In this document: piece after piece, positions 48,647-62,104 of the stretch | Layout: the number at the start of each line of letters is the position of its first letter | Position numbering within the stretch: position 1 is the stretch's first letter | Assembly: GCF_000374805.1 (NCBI RefSeq) | Contig: NZ_KB895348.1 | Location: 1 to 64,000, forward strand | Direction: 5' to 3' | Length of the DNA stretch: 64,000 nucleotides | Source of the DNA: Chitiniphilus shinanonensis DSM 23277 | Lineage (GTDB): Bacteria > Pseudomonadota > Gammaproteobacteria > Burkholderiales > Chitinibacteraceae | Made by a program: the position numbers and the translations under genes | Notes under the pieces: model-generated | Told to the model about the DNA's origin: nothing | What the model saw: only the letters and a program-made list of their open reading frames with translations | Database searches by the model: none

Positions 48647-50095
48647 ATGAAGCCAGCCTTTGCCAGACAAAACGCCTGGCTGCTCGGACTATGCCAGTTC
48701 TGCTACATGGCGGCCACGGCGACCGGCATCTCGTTCAGCGGTCTGGTCGGCGCGCGGCTGGCGCCGTGGAGCAGCCTGGCCACCCTGCCCTACCTGCTGA
48801 TCACGCTGAGCACCGCGCTGGCCACGCTGGTGGTGCCGCGCCTGCTGGCGCGCCCAGGGCCTGTTCACGCTCTTTTCGCGGCAGCGCCGGGCCGGAAAAA
48901 GGTCAGGCACAAGGCGTGCGACGCAGGCAATAACCGGTTATTTCCAAGGAGCACAACGCAGTGGATGACCTTTTTCCGGCCCGGCCCGCAGGGTTCGGGG
49001 CATTACCGGCGCGCTACCGCGTTGCACGCCGCTCACGGTATTCATACCGCAGCGCGTCCTGCGCCTTGCCGCACACCGGCACTGCCCCGAACGCTGCCGC
49101 GAAAAGAGCGTGAACAGGCCCCGAGCTACCGGCGGGTGTTCGCGCTGGGGGCGGTGCTCGGCATGGCGGGCGGCCTGGTGTGCGTGACCGCGCTGTACCT
49201 GCAATCGTTCGCGCTGTTCTGCCTGGCGGCGCCGTTCCAGGGCTTTTACCAGGCGACGGCGCTGTACTACCGCTACGCGGCGGCCGAGGGCGCGCCCGAT
49301 GCGCACAAGGGCTCGGCGATGGCGTGGGTGCTGAGCGGCGGCATCCTGGCCGCGTTCGCCGGCCCGCTGCTGGGCGGCTACGCGGTGGACCGGGTGCCGC
49401 ACGTGCTGTACGCCGGCAGTTTTCTCGGCATGGCGTCGATGGCGCTGCTGGCCTTGCTGCCGCTGGCCCTGGCGCGCCTGCCCGCGCCGCCGCCGCTGGT
49501 GGCACCCGCCGAGCGCACGCCGTGGCGCGAGGTGCTGGCCACGCCGCGCGCGCTCGGCGGCATGCTCGGTTGCGCCGGAGGCTACGGGCTGATGATGTTC
49601 ATGATGGTGGCCAGCCCGCTGGCCATCGCCGGCTGCGGCTTCACCCCGCTGCACGCGGCCAGCGTGATCCAGTGGCACATGCTGGGGATGTTCGCGCCGT
49701 CGCTGGTCACCGGGCGGCTGATCGCGCGCTTCGGCGCCGGGCGGGTGGCGTGGGCCGGCGGCGTGCTCAACCTGGCGGCGTGCGCGCTGGCGCTGGGCGG
49801 GCTGACGCTGAACCACTTCCATGCGTCGTTGCTGCTGGTGGGGCTGGGCTGGAACCTGATGTACATGGGCGGCAGCACGCTGATCGCGCAAAGCCCGCCC
49901 GCCGCCCGGGCGCGGCTGCAATCGGCCAACGAGTTGCTGACCTTCAGCGTGGTGGCCGCCGCGGCCGGGCTGGCCGGCTGGGTGTATCAGGCGCTGGGCT
50001 GGTACGCGGTGGCGGGCATCGCGCTCGGCCTGACGCTGGCGCTGGGCGCCGCGGCGGCGCTGCTGGTGCGCCGGCCGCGCCTGGCGGCGGCCTGA
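48647..50095 (+). CDS. MFS transporter carrying an in-frame inserted element
   Basis: A 482-residue major-facilitator protein, about 90 residues longer than expected. TM1 (GLCQFCYMAATATGISFSGLVG) and TM2 (LPYLLITLSTALATLVVPRLLA) are followed by a non-membrane, Arg/Pro-rich stretch of about 90 residues, then TM3 resumes at YRRVFALGAVLGMAGGLVCV. The remaining helices to LALGAAAALLVRR are intact. The stretch is encoded by an inverted-repeat element (48857-49121). It lies in the cytoplasmic loop 2-3, where MFS motif A normally sits, so transport may be lost although the frame is open. The gene could be a pseudogene by function. Probably controlled by divergent PtsJ. The substrate is unknown. Confidence 0.8.
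   Translation: MKPAFARQNAWLLGLCQFCYMAATATGISFSGLVGARLAPWSSLATLPYLLITLSTALATLVVPRLLARPGPVHALFAAAPGRKKVRHKACDAGNNRLFPRSTTQWMTFFRPGPQGSGHYRRATALHAAHGIHTAARPAPCRTPALPRTLPRKEREQAPSYRRVFALGAVLGMAGGLVCVTALYLQSFALFCLAAPFQGFYQATALYYRYAAAEGAPDAHKGSAMAWVLSGGILAAFAGPLLGGYAVDRVPHVLYAGSFLGMASMALLALLPLALARLPAPPPLVAPAERTPWREVLATPRALGGMLGCAGGYGLMMFMMVASPLAIAGCGFTPLHAASVIQWHMLGMFAPSLVTGRLIARFGAGRVAWAGGVLNLAACALALGGLTLNHFHASLLLVGLGWNLMYMGGSTLIAQSPPAARARLQSANELLTFSVVAAAAGLAGWVYQALGWYAVAGIALGLTLALGAAAALLVRRPRLAAA
48857..49121. mobile_element. 265-bp MITE-like element with perfect 30-bp terminal inverted repeats
   Basis: Left end 48857-48886 opens GGGCCTGTTCACGCTCTTTT; right end 49092-49121 is its exact reverse complement. 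Inside, GCCGGGCCGGAAAAAGGTCA (48886-48905) is repeated in reverse complement at 48966-48985. No transposase is encoded. A related end, without a partner, is at 59341-59368. The host MFS frame stays open across it. With 265 bp present, 2 or 5 extra bases, as from a target duplication, would keep the frame, but no clear duplication could be read. Confidence 0.85.
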
Positions 50096-50177
50096 AGACG
50101 GCCGGCGCGGGGGAAGCGGGCAAGTTCGGCTCGGCCACCCCACGCGACGACGCCGGAAGGGTTTGCCAGCCACAGCA

Positions 50178-50281
50178 ACAAAGCCCAGCGCAGTGGTTCT
50201 GGCAAGGAGCGAGCGCGCAGACAGTACGAGTAGTACGGCAAGCGAACGCGACGCCGCCAGAACCGCTGCGCTGGGCTTTGT
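50178..50281. repeat. Dispersed palindromic element, copy a
   Basis: Arms 50178-50202 (ACAAAGCCCAGCGCAGTGG and on) and 50257-50281 are complementary with one mismatch. The centre reads GCAGACAGTACGAGTAGTAC. It lies between the convergent MFS and PilZ genes and could act as a two-way transcription stop. It is one of four copies in 9 kb. Confidence 0.85.
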
Positions 50282-50289
50282 CAGCCGCT

Positions 50290-50718
50290 TTATTCCTGGC
50301 GGGTGCGCTGGGGGGCGGGATTGCGATAAGACAGATGGAAATCCAGCGACTCGCGGCCGTCGCCCTTGAATTCGACGAACTGCACGCCGGTGCGGAACAG
50401 GCCGAATTCGTTGGACAGCACGGTGTAGACCACCCGGCTCTTCACCTCGACCACCTTGGGACGTTGGCCGGCATGGGTGGCGGGGATCGAGATCAGCACC
50501 GTCACCTTGTCGGACATCGGCAGGCTGAAGTCGGAATGCAGGCTGAAGCCGCCGTGCGAGATGTCGAACGCCCGCCCGCGGAACGACAGCCGCTGCTCGC
50601 GTTCCTCGTAGACGATGGCGACGCGCCAGTTCACCAGGAAGCGCGCTTCCTGGCGGTGTTCCTTCCAGTCCGGCTCGTCCAGCCCGGGCAGGAACATGTT
50701 GTGCATGCCGTTTTCCAT
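50290..50718 (-). CDS. PilZ-domain protein
   Basis: A 142-residue protein with a PilZ-like core: EARFLVNWRVAIVYEE, RGRAFDISHGGFSLHSD, VTVLISIPATHAG, and FGLFRTGVQFVEFKG. The DISHGGFSL block matches the D/N-x-S-x-x-G part of the c-di-GMP-binding motif. The RxxxR part (near R26/R33) is imperfect, so nucleotide binding is uncertain. Starts at 50718; ATG codons at 50706 and 50697 are alternatives. The gene stands alone. Confidence 0.8.
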   Translation of the reverse strand: MENGMHNMFLPGLDEPDWKEHRQEARFLVNWRVAIVYEEREQRLSFRGRAFDISHGGFSLHSDFSLPMSDKVTVLISIPATHAGQRPKVVEVKSRVVYTVLSNEFGLFRTGVQFVEFKGDGRESLDFHLSYRNPAPQRTRQE

Positions 50719-50965
50719 AGAACATCCGTCAACGAATGGTCATGCATTATAGGGCGGACGGCCATGCGCCCGGTGCATGGCGTGCCCGGCGCCCGCGCGC
50801 TATAACCCCTACGTCCGCCCCAGGCGGATCCGCCCGCGCCGGATCGCGATGCTTCATCCGCGTCGGCGCCCATGAAACCCCAAGAAACCAATCGAAGCGG
50901 CCCGCTCGCCGCCGACGCATGCCGGCTCCGCCCAGGTCCGCCTACCCCTTCCAAGGAGGAACCCC

Positions 50966-51853
50966 ATGCGTGCGTTGTCCACTCTGCTTTGCCTCGCCAC
51001 CCTCGCCCCGCTGGCGCAGGCCCAAGCGCTGTTCTTCGACGATTTCCAGTACACCGACCGCCAGGCGCTGGCGGCCAAGGGCTGGACCGTGCGCACCAGC
51101 GCCGGCTGGCCCGGCGTGGAAGGCGCCCAATGGTGGGCCGACGGGGTGCGGGTGATCGCCGATCCGGCCGACAAGAACAACCGCCTGCTGCAACTGCGCG
51201 CCGCCACCGACGGCAGCGCCAAGGGCTCGCGCCAGGCGCAGCTGTGCCACGCCCGCAAGTACCTGGAAGGCACCTACGCCGCGCGGGTGCGCTTCCGCGA
51301 CGCGCCGGTCAGCGGCCCCGACGGCGACGCCATCGTCGAGACCTTCTACCTGATCAGCCCGTTGAAGGCGCCCAAGGACCCGGACTACAGCGAGGCCGAT
51401 TTCGAATACCTGCCCAACGGCGGCTGGGGCGCCAGCGGGCCGTACTTCTACGCCACCACCTGGGAAACCTTCATCCCGGCGCCCAATTTCTGGAAGGACA
51501 ACCAGTACGACCGGCTGGCCGGCAGCCAGGAAGGCTGGCACACGCTGGTGCTGAACATCGCCAAGGGGCAGGTGAACTACTTCCTCGATGGCAAGCCGTT
51601 CGCCCGCCACGGCGGCGACTACTACCCCGAGGTGCCGATGTCGATCAACTTCAACCTGTGGTTCACCAATCTGGCGTCGCTCGGCGCCACGCGACGCGAA
51701 TACCAGCAGGAGGTCGACTGGGTGCTGCACGTGAAGGACGAGGTGCTGACCCCCGCCCAGGTCGATGCGCAGGTGAAGGCGCTGCGCGGGGCGAAGGTGC
51801 CGTTCCGCGACACCGTGCCGTCGCGCGGGCTGGCGTCGCCGTGCAATCTGTGA
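50966..51853 (+). CDS. Secreted GH16-like glycoside hydrolase
   Basis: A 295-residue exported protein: signal peptide MRALSTLLCLATLAPLAQAQA, then a concanavalin-like beta-sandwich. The segment SEADFEYLPNGGWG matches the GH16 catalytic E-x-D-x-E arrangement (Glu nucleophile, Asp, Glu acid/base), with Ala and Phe at the variable places. WHTLVLNIAKGQVNYFLDGKPFARHGG and PMSINFNLWF fit later strands of the fold. GH16 enzymes cut beta-1,3/1,4-glucans, agar or similar polymers. The substrate is unknown. CAAGGAGGAACCCC lies directly before the ATG. Confidence 0.8.
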   Translation: MRALSTLLCLATLAPLAQAQALFFDDFQYTDRQALAAKGWTVRTSAGWPGVEGAQWWADGVRVIADPADKNNRLLQLRAATDGSAKGSRQAQLCHARKYLEGTYAARVRFRDAPVSGPDGDAIVETFYLISPLKAPKDPDYSEADFEYLPNGGWGASGPYFYATTWETFIPAPNFWKDNQYDRLAGSQEGWHTLVLNIAKGQVNYFLDGKPFARHGGDYYPEVPMSINFNLWFTNLASLGATRREYQQEVDWVLHVKDEVLTPAQVDAQVKALRGAKVPFRDTVPSRGLASPCNL

Positions 51854-52080
51854 CCCTGGCGGGCCGGGTTGCCGGAGCGCGGCAGTCCGGTCACCCCGGG
51901 GCGAAACCGGCCCGGGGTGACAGCGCAAGTCTGGTCGTGGCGCGGGGCAACGCGGCCCGCAGCCACCGGCACTGATGCGATAAACAGGACAAATCATCCC
52001 ATCAGAGCTGATTTATCCCTTCAATTGACGGTGGCACACTCCGGGACATCCCCTCACCCGACGATTTCCGGAGTGCCGCC

Positions 52081-52854
52081 ATGTCCCGCCTTCCCACCTT
52101 CTTCGTGTCGCACGGCTCGCCGATGCTGGCGCTGGACGCCGGCAACGCCGGCAAGGTCTGGGCCGCCATCGGCCGCGACCTGCCGCGCCCGCGCGCGGTG
52201 CTGATGGTGTCGGCCCACTGGCACGCCAGCGGCGGCGCGGTCGGCGCGGTGGCGCAGCCCGACACCATCCACGACTTCGGCGGCTTTCCGCCGGTGCTCT
52301 ATACGCTGCAATACCCCGCGCCGGGCGATCCGGCGCTGGCGCGCGAGGTGTTCGAACTGTTGGGCGCGCAGGGCTTCTCGCCGCGCGTGGACCTCACCCG
52401 CGGCCTGGACCACGGCGCCTGGGTGCCGCTGCGGGTGATGTATCCCGACGCCGACGTGCCGGTGGTGCAACTGGCGCTGGACATGCGCCAGGGCCCCGCC
52501 TGGCATTACCGCCTGGGCCAGGCGCTGCGCAGCCTGCGCGATAGCGGGGTGCTGATCGTCGGCAGCGGCAGCATGACGCACAACCTGCACGACGTGTTCG
52601 GCGCCGAGCCGGTATCGCCCGCCTATGTGGCGCCGTTCCAGGCATGGATGCACCAGCGGCTGGACCACGGCGAGCTGGACGCCCTGCTCGACTATCGCCA
52701 ACAGGCGCCGCACGCCGCGCGCGCGCACCCCAGCGAGGAGCACCTGCTGCCGCTGTTCGTGGCCCTGGGCGCCGCCGACGGCGAGCCGGTCGTCCGGCTG
52801 CACGACGAGGTGACCGAGCGGGTGCTGGCGATGGATGTGTATCGGTTCGGGTGA
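52081..52854 (+). CDS. ygiD: LigB-type extradiol dioxygenase, YgiD (4,5-DOPA dioxygenase) family
   Basis: A 257-residue class III extradiol dioxygenase. Metal and catalytic His positions appear in FFVSHGSPMLALD, VSAHWHASGG, GLDHGAWVPL and AHPSEEHLLPL, with GSGSMTHNLHD between. Length and blocks match E. coli YgiD, which opens the ring of DOPA-like catechols. It is a single gene with a 227-base upstream gap (51854-52080) that shows no gene; TTGACG at about 52024 may be part of its promoter. A bidirectional terminator follows. Confidence 0.9.
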   Translation: MSRLPTFFVSHGSPMLALDAGNAGKVWAAIGRDLPRPRAVLMVSAHWHASGGAVGAVAQPDTIHDFGGFPPVLYTLQYPAPGDPALAREVFELLGAQGFSPRVDLTRGLDHGAWVPLRVMYPDADVPVVQLALDMRQGPAWHYRLGQALRSLRDSGVLIVGSGSMTHNLHDVFGAEPVSPAYVAPFQAWMHQRLDHGELDALLDYRQQAPHAARAHPSEEHLLPLFVALGAADGEPVVRLHDEVTERVLAMDVYRFG

Positions 52855-52917
52855 TCCAACGGGCCGGGCGCGGCAAGCGTTCCCCTGGCCACACCGCGGT
52901 TCGTCGACGTCCACAAA

Positions 52918-52947
52918 ACAAAACCCCGGCCATGGCCGGGGTTTTGT
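52918..52947. terminator. Bidirectional Rho-independent terminator
   Basis: A perfect 30-base palindrome, ACAAAACCCCGGCCA and its reverse complement, with A4 on the left and T4 on the right. It lies between convergent ygiD and dnaJ and serves both strands. Confidence 0.92.
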
Positions 52948-52964
52948 GTTGCGCAACGCGCCGC

Positions 52965-54095
52965 TCAGGAAAAGAACGCCTTCACTTTATCCATGAACGA
53001 CTTGGCGCGCGGGTTGTGCTTTTCGGCGTCGCCCTGGCTGATCTCCTCGAACTCCTTCAGCAGTTCCTTCTGCCGGCTGGTGAGGTTGACCGGGGTTTCC
53101 ACCACCACGTGGCACATCAGGTCGCCGGTGATCGAGGTGCGCACGCCCTTGATGCCCTTGCCGCGCAGGCGGAACACCTGGCCGGTCTGGGTACCGGCGG
53201 GGATGCTGATGCGCGCCTTGCCTTCCAGCGTGGGGATCTCGATCTCGCCGCCGAGCGCGGCGGTGCCGATGCCGATGGGCATCTCGCAGTGCAGGTCGTT
53301 GCCTTCGCGCTCGAACACGCCGTGCGGCTTGAGGTGGACCACCACGAACAGGTCGCCCGGAGGCCCGCCGTTGACGCCCGGCTCGCCTTCGCCGGACAGG
53401 CGGATGCGGTCGCCTTCGTCCACGCCGGCGGGGATCTTCACCGCCAGGGTCTTGGTGGTCTGCACCCGGCCGGTGCCATGGCAGGTGCGGCAGGGATCGG
53501 GGATGTACTTGCCGCTGCCGTGGCAGGTGGGGCAGGTCTGCTGGATGCTGAAGAAGCCTTGCGACACGCGCACTTGGCCGTGGCCGTTGCAGGTGTGGCA
53601 GGTCTTGGCCTCGGTGCCGGGCTTGGCGCCGCTGCCGTGGCAGGTGTCGCATTCCTCGTGCGAGGGGATCTTGATCTGCTTCTCGACGCCGCGCGCGGCC
53701 TCTTCCAGCGTGATCTCCATGTTGTAGCGCAGGTCGGCGCCGCGGTAGACGTTGGAACGCCCGCCACCGCCGCCCCGGCCACCGCCGAAGATGTCGCCGA
53801 AGATGTCGGAGAACGCATCGGCGAAGCCACCGGCACCAAAGCCGCCCCCGCCGCCCATCCCGGCCTGCGGGTCCACCCCGGCGTGGCCGTACTGGTCGTA
53901 GGCGGCGCGCTTCTGCGCGTCGGAAAGGATCTCGTAGGCCTCCTTGGCCTCCTTGAACTTTTCCTCGGCCTCCTTGCTGTCCGGATTGCGGTCCGGGTGG
54001 TACTTCATCGCCAGCTTGCGATAGGCCTTCTTGATGTCGTCGTCGCTGGCGTCGCGGTTGACGCCCAGCACATCGTAAAAATCTTTTTTGCTCAT
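52965..54095 (-). CDS. dnaJ: Chaperone DnaJ
   Basis: A 376-residue type I Hsp40. J domain ([37 protein letters not shown] with HPD at 33-35), Gly/Phe-rich linker (about 78-115), four CxxCxGxG zinc repeats ([32 protein letters not shown] at about 150-210), and C-terminal substrate domains. It delivers clients to DnaK and triggers its ATPase. The gene is downstream of dnaK but separated by a four-helix-bundle gene. Length is normal. Confidence 0.98.
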   Translation of the reverse strand: MSKKDFYDVLGVNRDASDDDIKKAYRKLAMKYHPDRNPDSKEAEEKFKEAKEAYEILSDAQKRAAYDQYGHAGVDPQAGMGGGGGFGAGGFADAFSDIFGDIFGGGRGGGGGRSNVYRGADLRYNMEITLEEAARGVEKQIKIPSHEECDTCHGSGAKPGTEAKTCHTCNGHGQVRVSQGFFSIQQTCPTCHGSGKYIPDPCRTCHGTGRVQTTKTLAVKIPAGVDEGDRIRLSGEGEPGVNGGPPGDLFVVVHLKPHGVFEREGNDLHCEMPIGIGTAALGGEIEIPTLEGKARISIPAGTQTGQVFRLRGKGIKGVRTSITGDLMCHVVVETPVNLTSRQKELLKEFEEISQGDAEKHNPRAKSFMDKVKAFFS

Positions 54096-54100
54096 GGGCT

Positions 54101-54516
54101 GAGAAGGGGGAAGGGGGAAGGGGGAAGGGTCAAAGCTTGCGTCGAATGGACGCCGCAAGCCCCATGACCAATCCGGATACTTCGTCCACCAAACCGCCCA
54201 GTTCCTCTTGATCGCTTAGGTAATTCAATCTGATGGCCAATTCGATCAGCGTGTCCAATTCCGACAGCGATCCGGCCGCGATTCCCAGGAAATGAAGCAA
54301 TTCCCTGCTGCCATTTCGGGCGAAGCCTTCAGCAATATTGGCGGGCACCGATACCGATGCCCGCCGCAATTGTGAAATGAGGCCGTACTGCTCGTTCTGG
54401 GGGAAAGCGAGGGTGGCCGTGTAGACACACTCCACCAGATCCATCGCCCGTTGCCAGGCTTTCAGATCGCGATGGTTGCGCCGCACACCCTTCCCTCTTC
54501 GCCCTTCCCCCTTCCC
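54101..54516. repeat. Inverted G-rich/C-rich flanks around a small gene cassette
   Basis: Positions 54101-54129 read GAGAAGGGGGAAGGGGGAAG and on (three GGGGGAA units); 54488-54516 read CCCTTCCCTCTTCGCCCTTC and on, the opposite strand of the same unit. They enclose the four-helix-bundle gene exactly. This frames it as a discrete cassette placed between dnaK and dnaJ. Confidence 0.75.
54130..54486 (-). CDS. Four-helix-bundle protein (S23/IVP family)
   Basis: A 118-residue helical protein with the family pattern [47 protein letters not shown], and [21 protein letters not shown]. Relatives are encoded in 23S rRNA intervening sequences and, as Avd, in diversity-generating retroelements; they form pentamers and bind nucleic acid. 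No reverse transcriptase or rRNA is nearby. GC content is visibly lower than in dnaK and dnaJ, and G-rich inverted flanks enclose it, so it looks acquired. It lies in the dnaK-dnaJ transcript. Confidence 0.88.
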   Translation of the reverse strand: MRRNHRDLKAWQRAMDLVECVYTATLAFPQNEQYGLISQLRRASVSVPANIAEGFARNGSRELLHFLGIAAGSLSELDTLIELAIRLNYLSDQEELGGLVDEVSGLVMGLAASIRRKL

Positions 54517-54519
54517 GAA

Positions 54520-56448
<1,929 letters not shown>

Positions 56449-56516
56449 GTCTGTCTATCCTTTGTTCCGGGCCGCGACCTCGATCGCGGCGTTGAATTCA
56501 ATAACCTTGTTGCGCA

Positions 56517-56543
56517 AGTGGGGATGTCGTGCGGGTTTTCAAG
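56517..56543 (-). promoter_or_regulatory. Sigma-32-type heat-shock promoter of dnaK
   Basis: On the minus strand the -35 is CTTGAAA (56537-56543), the spacer 13 bases, and the -10 CCCCACT (56517-56523), close to CTTGAAA-N13-CCCCATnT. It is 68 bases upstream of the dnaK ATG. This gives dnaK its own heat-shock start apart from grpE. Confidence 0.75.
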
Positions 56544-56607
56544 CGTCGCCTTTCATGTGGCGGTAACCCGGCGGCGATCCATCGTTGAATACATCGTCGG
56601 CGCCGCC

Positions 56608-56719
56608 GACAAAACCCAGCGAAGCGATCCTGGCAAGGAGCACGAAACGCAGACAGTACGTGTAGTACGGCAAGTTTCAGCTCGGCGCCCCCACGCGACG
56701 CCGCCAGGAGGGTTTTGTC
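56608..56719. repeat. Dispersed palindromic element, copy b
   Basis: GACAAAACCCAGCG at the left and CCAGGAGGGTTTTGTC at the right form the stem. The centre reads GCAGACAGTACGTGTAGTAC. It begins 8 bases past the grpE stop, between grpE and the dnaK promoter, where it could stop or trim the grpE transcript. Confidence 0.85.
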
Positions 56720-56727
56720 GGTGGCGT

Positions 56728-57261
56728 CTACTGCGGGCCCGCGACGATGACCATCGCCGGACGCAGCACGCGGCCGGAGAGCAGGTAGCCCTTTTGCAGC
56801 ACGCGCACCACGGTGTTCGCTTCCTGTGACGACGGCTCCACCGAGATCGCCTGGTGCAGGTTGGGGTCGAGCTTGTCGCCGGCCTGCGGCGCGATGTCGG
56901 TCAGCTCGAATTTCTCGAACGCGCTCACCAGCGCCTTATGGGTGAGATCGACGCCCATCTTCAGCGCTTCGAAGTTGCCGGATTGATCCAGCAGCGCCAT
57001 TTCCATCGCGTCCTTCACCGCCATCAACTCGCGGGCGAACTTCTCGACGGCGAAGCGGCGGGCCTTGTCCACTTCCTCGGCGGCGCGGCGCCGGATGTTC
57101 TCGCCCTCGGCCTTGGCATACAGCACATCCTGGCGGGCTTTCTCCAGTTCGGCGGCCAGCGCGTCCATGCGCTCGCCCTGCGCGGCTTCCGCGTCTTCGA
57201 ACTGCTGGAGATCGTCCTGCTGGTTTTCTTGTTGTGGATTCAGTTCGTTCTGTTCGCTCAT
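56728..57261 (-). CDS. grpE: Nucleotide exchange factor GrpE
   Basis: A 177-residue GrpE. It starts [15 protein letters not shown]. An acidic/Gln-rich N-terminus leads to the long helix ([43 protein letters not shown]) and the beta domain ends [39 protein letters not shown], the GrpE signature. It releases ADP from DnaK. ATG 57261 was chosen over the earlier in-frame 57300 because the family starts here. No hrcA gene is adjacent. Confidence 0.97.
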   Translation of the reverse strand: MSEQNELNPQQENQQDDLQQFEDAEAAQGERMDALAAELEKARQDVLYAKAEGENIRRRAAEEVDKARRFAVEKFARELMAVKDAMEMALLDQSGNFEALKMGVDLTHKALVSAFEKFELTDIAPQAGDKLDPNLHQAISVEPSSQEANTVVRVLQKGYLLSGRVLRPAMVIVAGPQ

Positions 57262-57299
57262 TACCCTGGCACTCCGTGACAAATCGATTGCAGTGCCCA

Positions 57300-57327
57300 A
57301 GATGGGCGCCCCGTCCCTTATTTCAAG
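57300..57327 (-). promoter_or_regulatory. Sigma-32-type heat-shock promoter of grpE
   Basis: On the minus strand -35 CTTGAAA (57321-57327), 14-base spacer, -10 CCCATCT (57300-57306). It lies 39 bases before the grpE ATG, leaving a short leader. Confidence 0.78.
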
Positions 57328-57407
57328 ACCCTACTGTTCGCGGGGAAATCGTGGCCTTGTGCCGCCCGTCCCCGCCACCGATCGGTTCGTGGCCAGTCGG
57401 GCGCCGC

Positions 57408-57506
57408 GAACAAGGCCCTCCCGGCGGCGTCGCGTGAACTTGCCGTACTACACGTGCTGTCTGCGTTTCGCGCTTTTTGCCAGGGCCGCTTCGCTGGGTT
57501 TTGTTC
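57408..57506. repeat. Dispersed palindromic element, copy c (inverted orientation)
   Basis: GAACAAGGCCCTCCCGG at the left and GGGTTTTGTTC at the right, centre CTTGCCGTACTACACGTGCTG. Orientation is opposite to copies a and b. It lies in the 408-base divergent region between grpE and aceA (57262-57669), which otherwise holds the grpE promoter and, presumably, the aceA promoter between 57510 and 57650; no gene is seen. Confidence 0.82.
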
Positions 57507-57669
57507 GTGCCTCTCAAACATTCTGCTAGGTGCATTCCCCAACTTGTAGTCATCACGGTGAAACTACATTGTTATGGTGCAACGCCGCATTGTGCTGCGG
57601 TGCACGAGGGGCAGCTTGCGCGCCCAGACCAATACGGCCTCAAGGCCAGCTTTTTTGCGGGAGAAAGCC

Positions 57670-58950
<1,281 letters not shown>

Positions 58951-58955
58951 GCGGC

Positions 58956-59052
58956 GAACAAAACCCTCCTGGCTGCGTCGCGCACACTTGCCGTACTACT
59001 CGTACTGTCTGCGTTCGCGCTTCTTGCCAGAACCGCTTCACAGGGTTTTGTC
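58956..59052. repeat. Dispersed palindromic element, copy d (inverted orientation)
   Basis: GAACAAAACCCTCCTGG at the left and AGGGTTTTGTC at the right, centre CTTGCCGTACTACTCGTACTG. It starts five bases past the aceA stop and may end that transcript. The rest of the gap to aceB (59053-59424) holds GC-rich hairpin sequence (about 59090-59140) and a lone element end (59341-59368), but no gene. Confidence 0.83.
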
Positions 59053-59340
59053 AGCCGCTCCAGCGTTCCGCTTCGTCGTTCCAGGCAGTACCGCCCCAGG
59101 CGGTGCGGCACGGCCCACCCGCAAGCCGGGCCGCGCCGCCCAGGGCGTGGAAGGCATCCAGTCCAGCGGATGGCCTTCCTGGCTGTACCCGATGTGGCAG
59201 CCGATCCGACGGCATATCCCGCGTCCGTCGCATGGATCGGCCCGCCACCTGTTCCCGCCATGAGAGGGAGCGCCGACGCCGTATCTCCCGGCGTCGGCAG
59301 CCGCAGTGAATGTCGCATGCGATCGCCATGCGCCAGCCGC

Positions 59341-59368
59341 CGTCGCGAAAAGATCGTGAACAGGCTCT
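59341..59368. repeat. Lone end resembling the 265-bp element in the MFS gene
   Basis: CGCGAAAAGATCGTGAACAGG with flanking bases agrees with the right terminal repeat of the element at 48857-49121 at 22 of 25 positions. No matching left end is found within the preceding 400 bases, so it is a remnant or a diverged copy. It lies about 60 bases before aceB. Confidence 0.6.
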
Positions 59369-59424
59369 AACATTTCGAGCGATGCGCGCCTTTGCGGCGC
59401 GTCGCCGCCATCCAGGAGACCACC

Positions 59425-61017
<1,593 letters not shown>

Positions 61018-61034
61018 TCGCTGTCGGCAAAACG

Positions 61035-61062
61035 ACAACGGCGCCCCGCGGGGCGCCGTTGT
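61035..61062. terminator. Bidirectional hairpin terminator
   Basis: A perfect 28-base palindrome, ACAACGGCGCCCCG and its reverse complement, between convergent aceB and the bestrophin gene. The T-tracts are short (TTGT), so it is a weaker intrinsic terminator than that at 52918-52947. Confidence 0.8.
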
Positions 61063-61070
61063 TCATGCCA

Positions 61071-61994
61071 TCAGCGCAGGATGTACTGCGCATCCGGCTG
61101 CAACGGCGGCGGCAGTTGCGGCGCATCGGTCATCTCCAGCAGCGTGCGCTCCACCGTGCGGCAGATCGCGTCGAGCGCCAGATCGTTGGGCTCGGTGCCG
61201 AACGGCGTTTCCAGCTCGCCGGCGATGGATTCCAGCGCCATGAAGGTATACGCGACGAACACCGAGATCAGTGGCGTCAGCAGGCCGATGCTGTCGACCA
61301 GCCCCAGCGGCAGCAGCGAGCAGTAAAGGTAGATGGTCCGGTGCAGCAGCACGCTGTAGGCGTAGGGCAGCGGCGTGCTGGCAATGCGCTCGCAACTGCC
61401 GAGGATGTCCGAGAGCCGATCCAGGTTGGCGTCCAGCGACTGCCACAGGATGTCGCTCAGCCGCCCGGCGGCGCGTTCCTCCGCCAGCCATAACCCCAGT
61501 TCGCGCAACAGCATCGCCGGCGCGAACTGCGCCGCCGCCAGCCGTGCCGCCAGCGGCGCGGGCAGCAGGCGCGCCAGGTCCGCCGCCGGATCGGTCTGGC
61601 GCAACTGGTGCTTCAGCGCGAAGGCGAACGCCTGCAACAGCGCGGCGAAATGGACGATGCGCGCATCGTCCGGCGCGCGGCCGGTCATGGCGATGGCCTG
61701 CCGCAACAACGAGCGGGTATGCACCATCACCCCGCCGCACAGCTTGCGCGCCTCCCAGAAGCGGTCGTAACTGGTGTTGTTGCGGAACCCCAGGAAGATC
61801 GCCAGCGCGATCCCCATCAGGCTGAACGGCCCGATCGACAGATGCAGGCCGAAGCCCTCGAACCAGCCGTGCAATGCCACCACCAGCAGCGCGAACGCCA
61901 GGTTCAGCCCCAGGCGCGGCAGAATGGACGACAGCACCGAGCCACGCCAGGTGAAAACCATGAATAACCAGTGTTGCGGCGGGCGGACGATCAT
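61071..61994 (-). CDS. Bestrophin-family anion channel protein
   Basis: A 307-residue membrane protein of the bacterial bestrophin (YneE) family: MIVRPPQHWLFMVFTWRGSVLSSILPRLGLN at the start, then the channel-lining segment GIALAIFLGFRNNTSYDRFWEARKLCGGVM. A late helix (LGLVDSIGLLTPLISVFVAYTFMALESIAGELETPFG) follows, with the acidic NDLALD box. Bestrophins form pentameric chloride or cation channels. Start 61994 was chosen by family alignment over an in-frame ATG at 62036. Confidence 0.92.
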   Translation of the reverse strand: MIVRPPQHWLFMVFTWRGSVLSSILPRLGLNLAFALLVVALHGWFEGFGLHLSIGPFSLMGIALAIFLGFRNNTSYDRFWEARKLCGGVMVHTRSLLRQAIAMTGRAPDDARIVHFAALLQAFAFALKHQLRQTDPAADLARLLPAPLAARLAAAQFAPAMLLRELGLWLAEERAAGRLSDILWQSLDANLDRLSDILGSCERIASTPLPYAYSVLLHRTIYLYCSLLPLGLVDSIGLLTPLISVFVAYTFMALESIAGELETPFGTEPNDLALDAICRTVERTLLEMTDAPQLPPPLQPDAQYILR

Positions 61995-62104
61995 CGATGG
62001 GCGCGGGAATGCAGTAGGGCCGCCAATTCTAGCCATGCGTCGCTGTCGGGCGGGTTACCGCTTGATACGCCCACACTGGCAAAAGATGGGATGCACCCTC
62101 ATCT

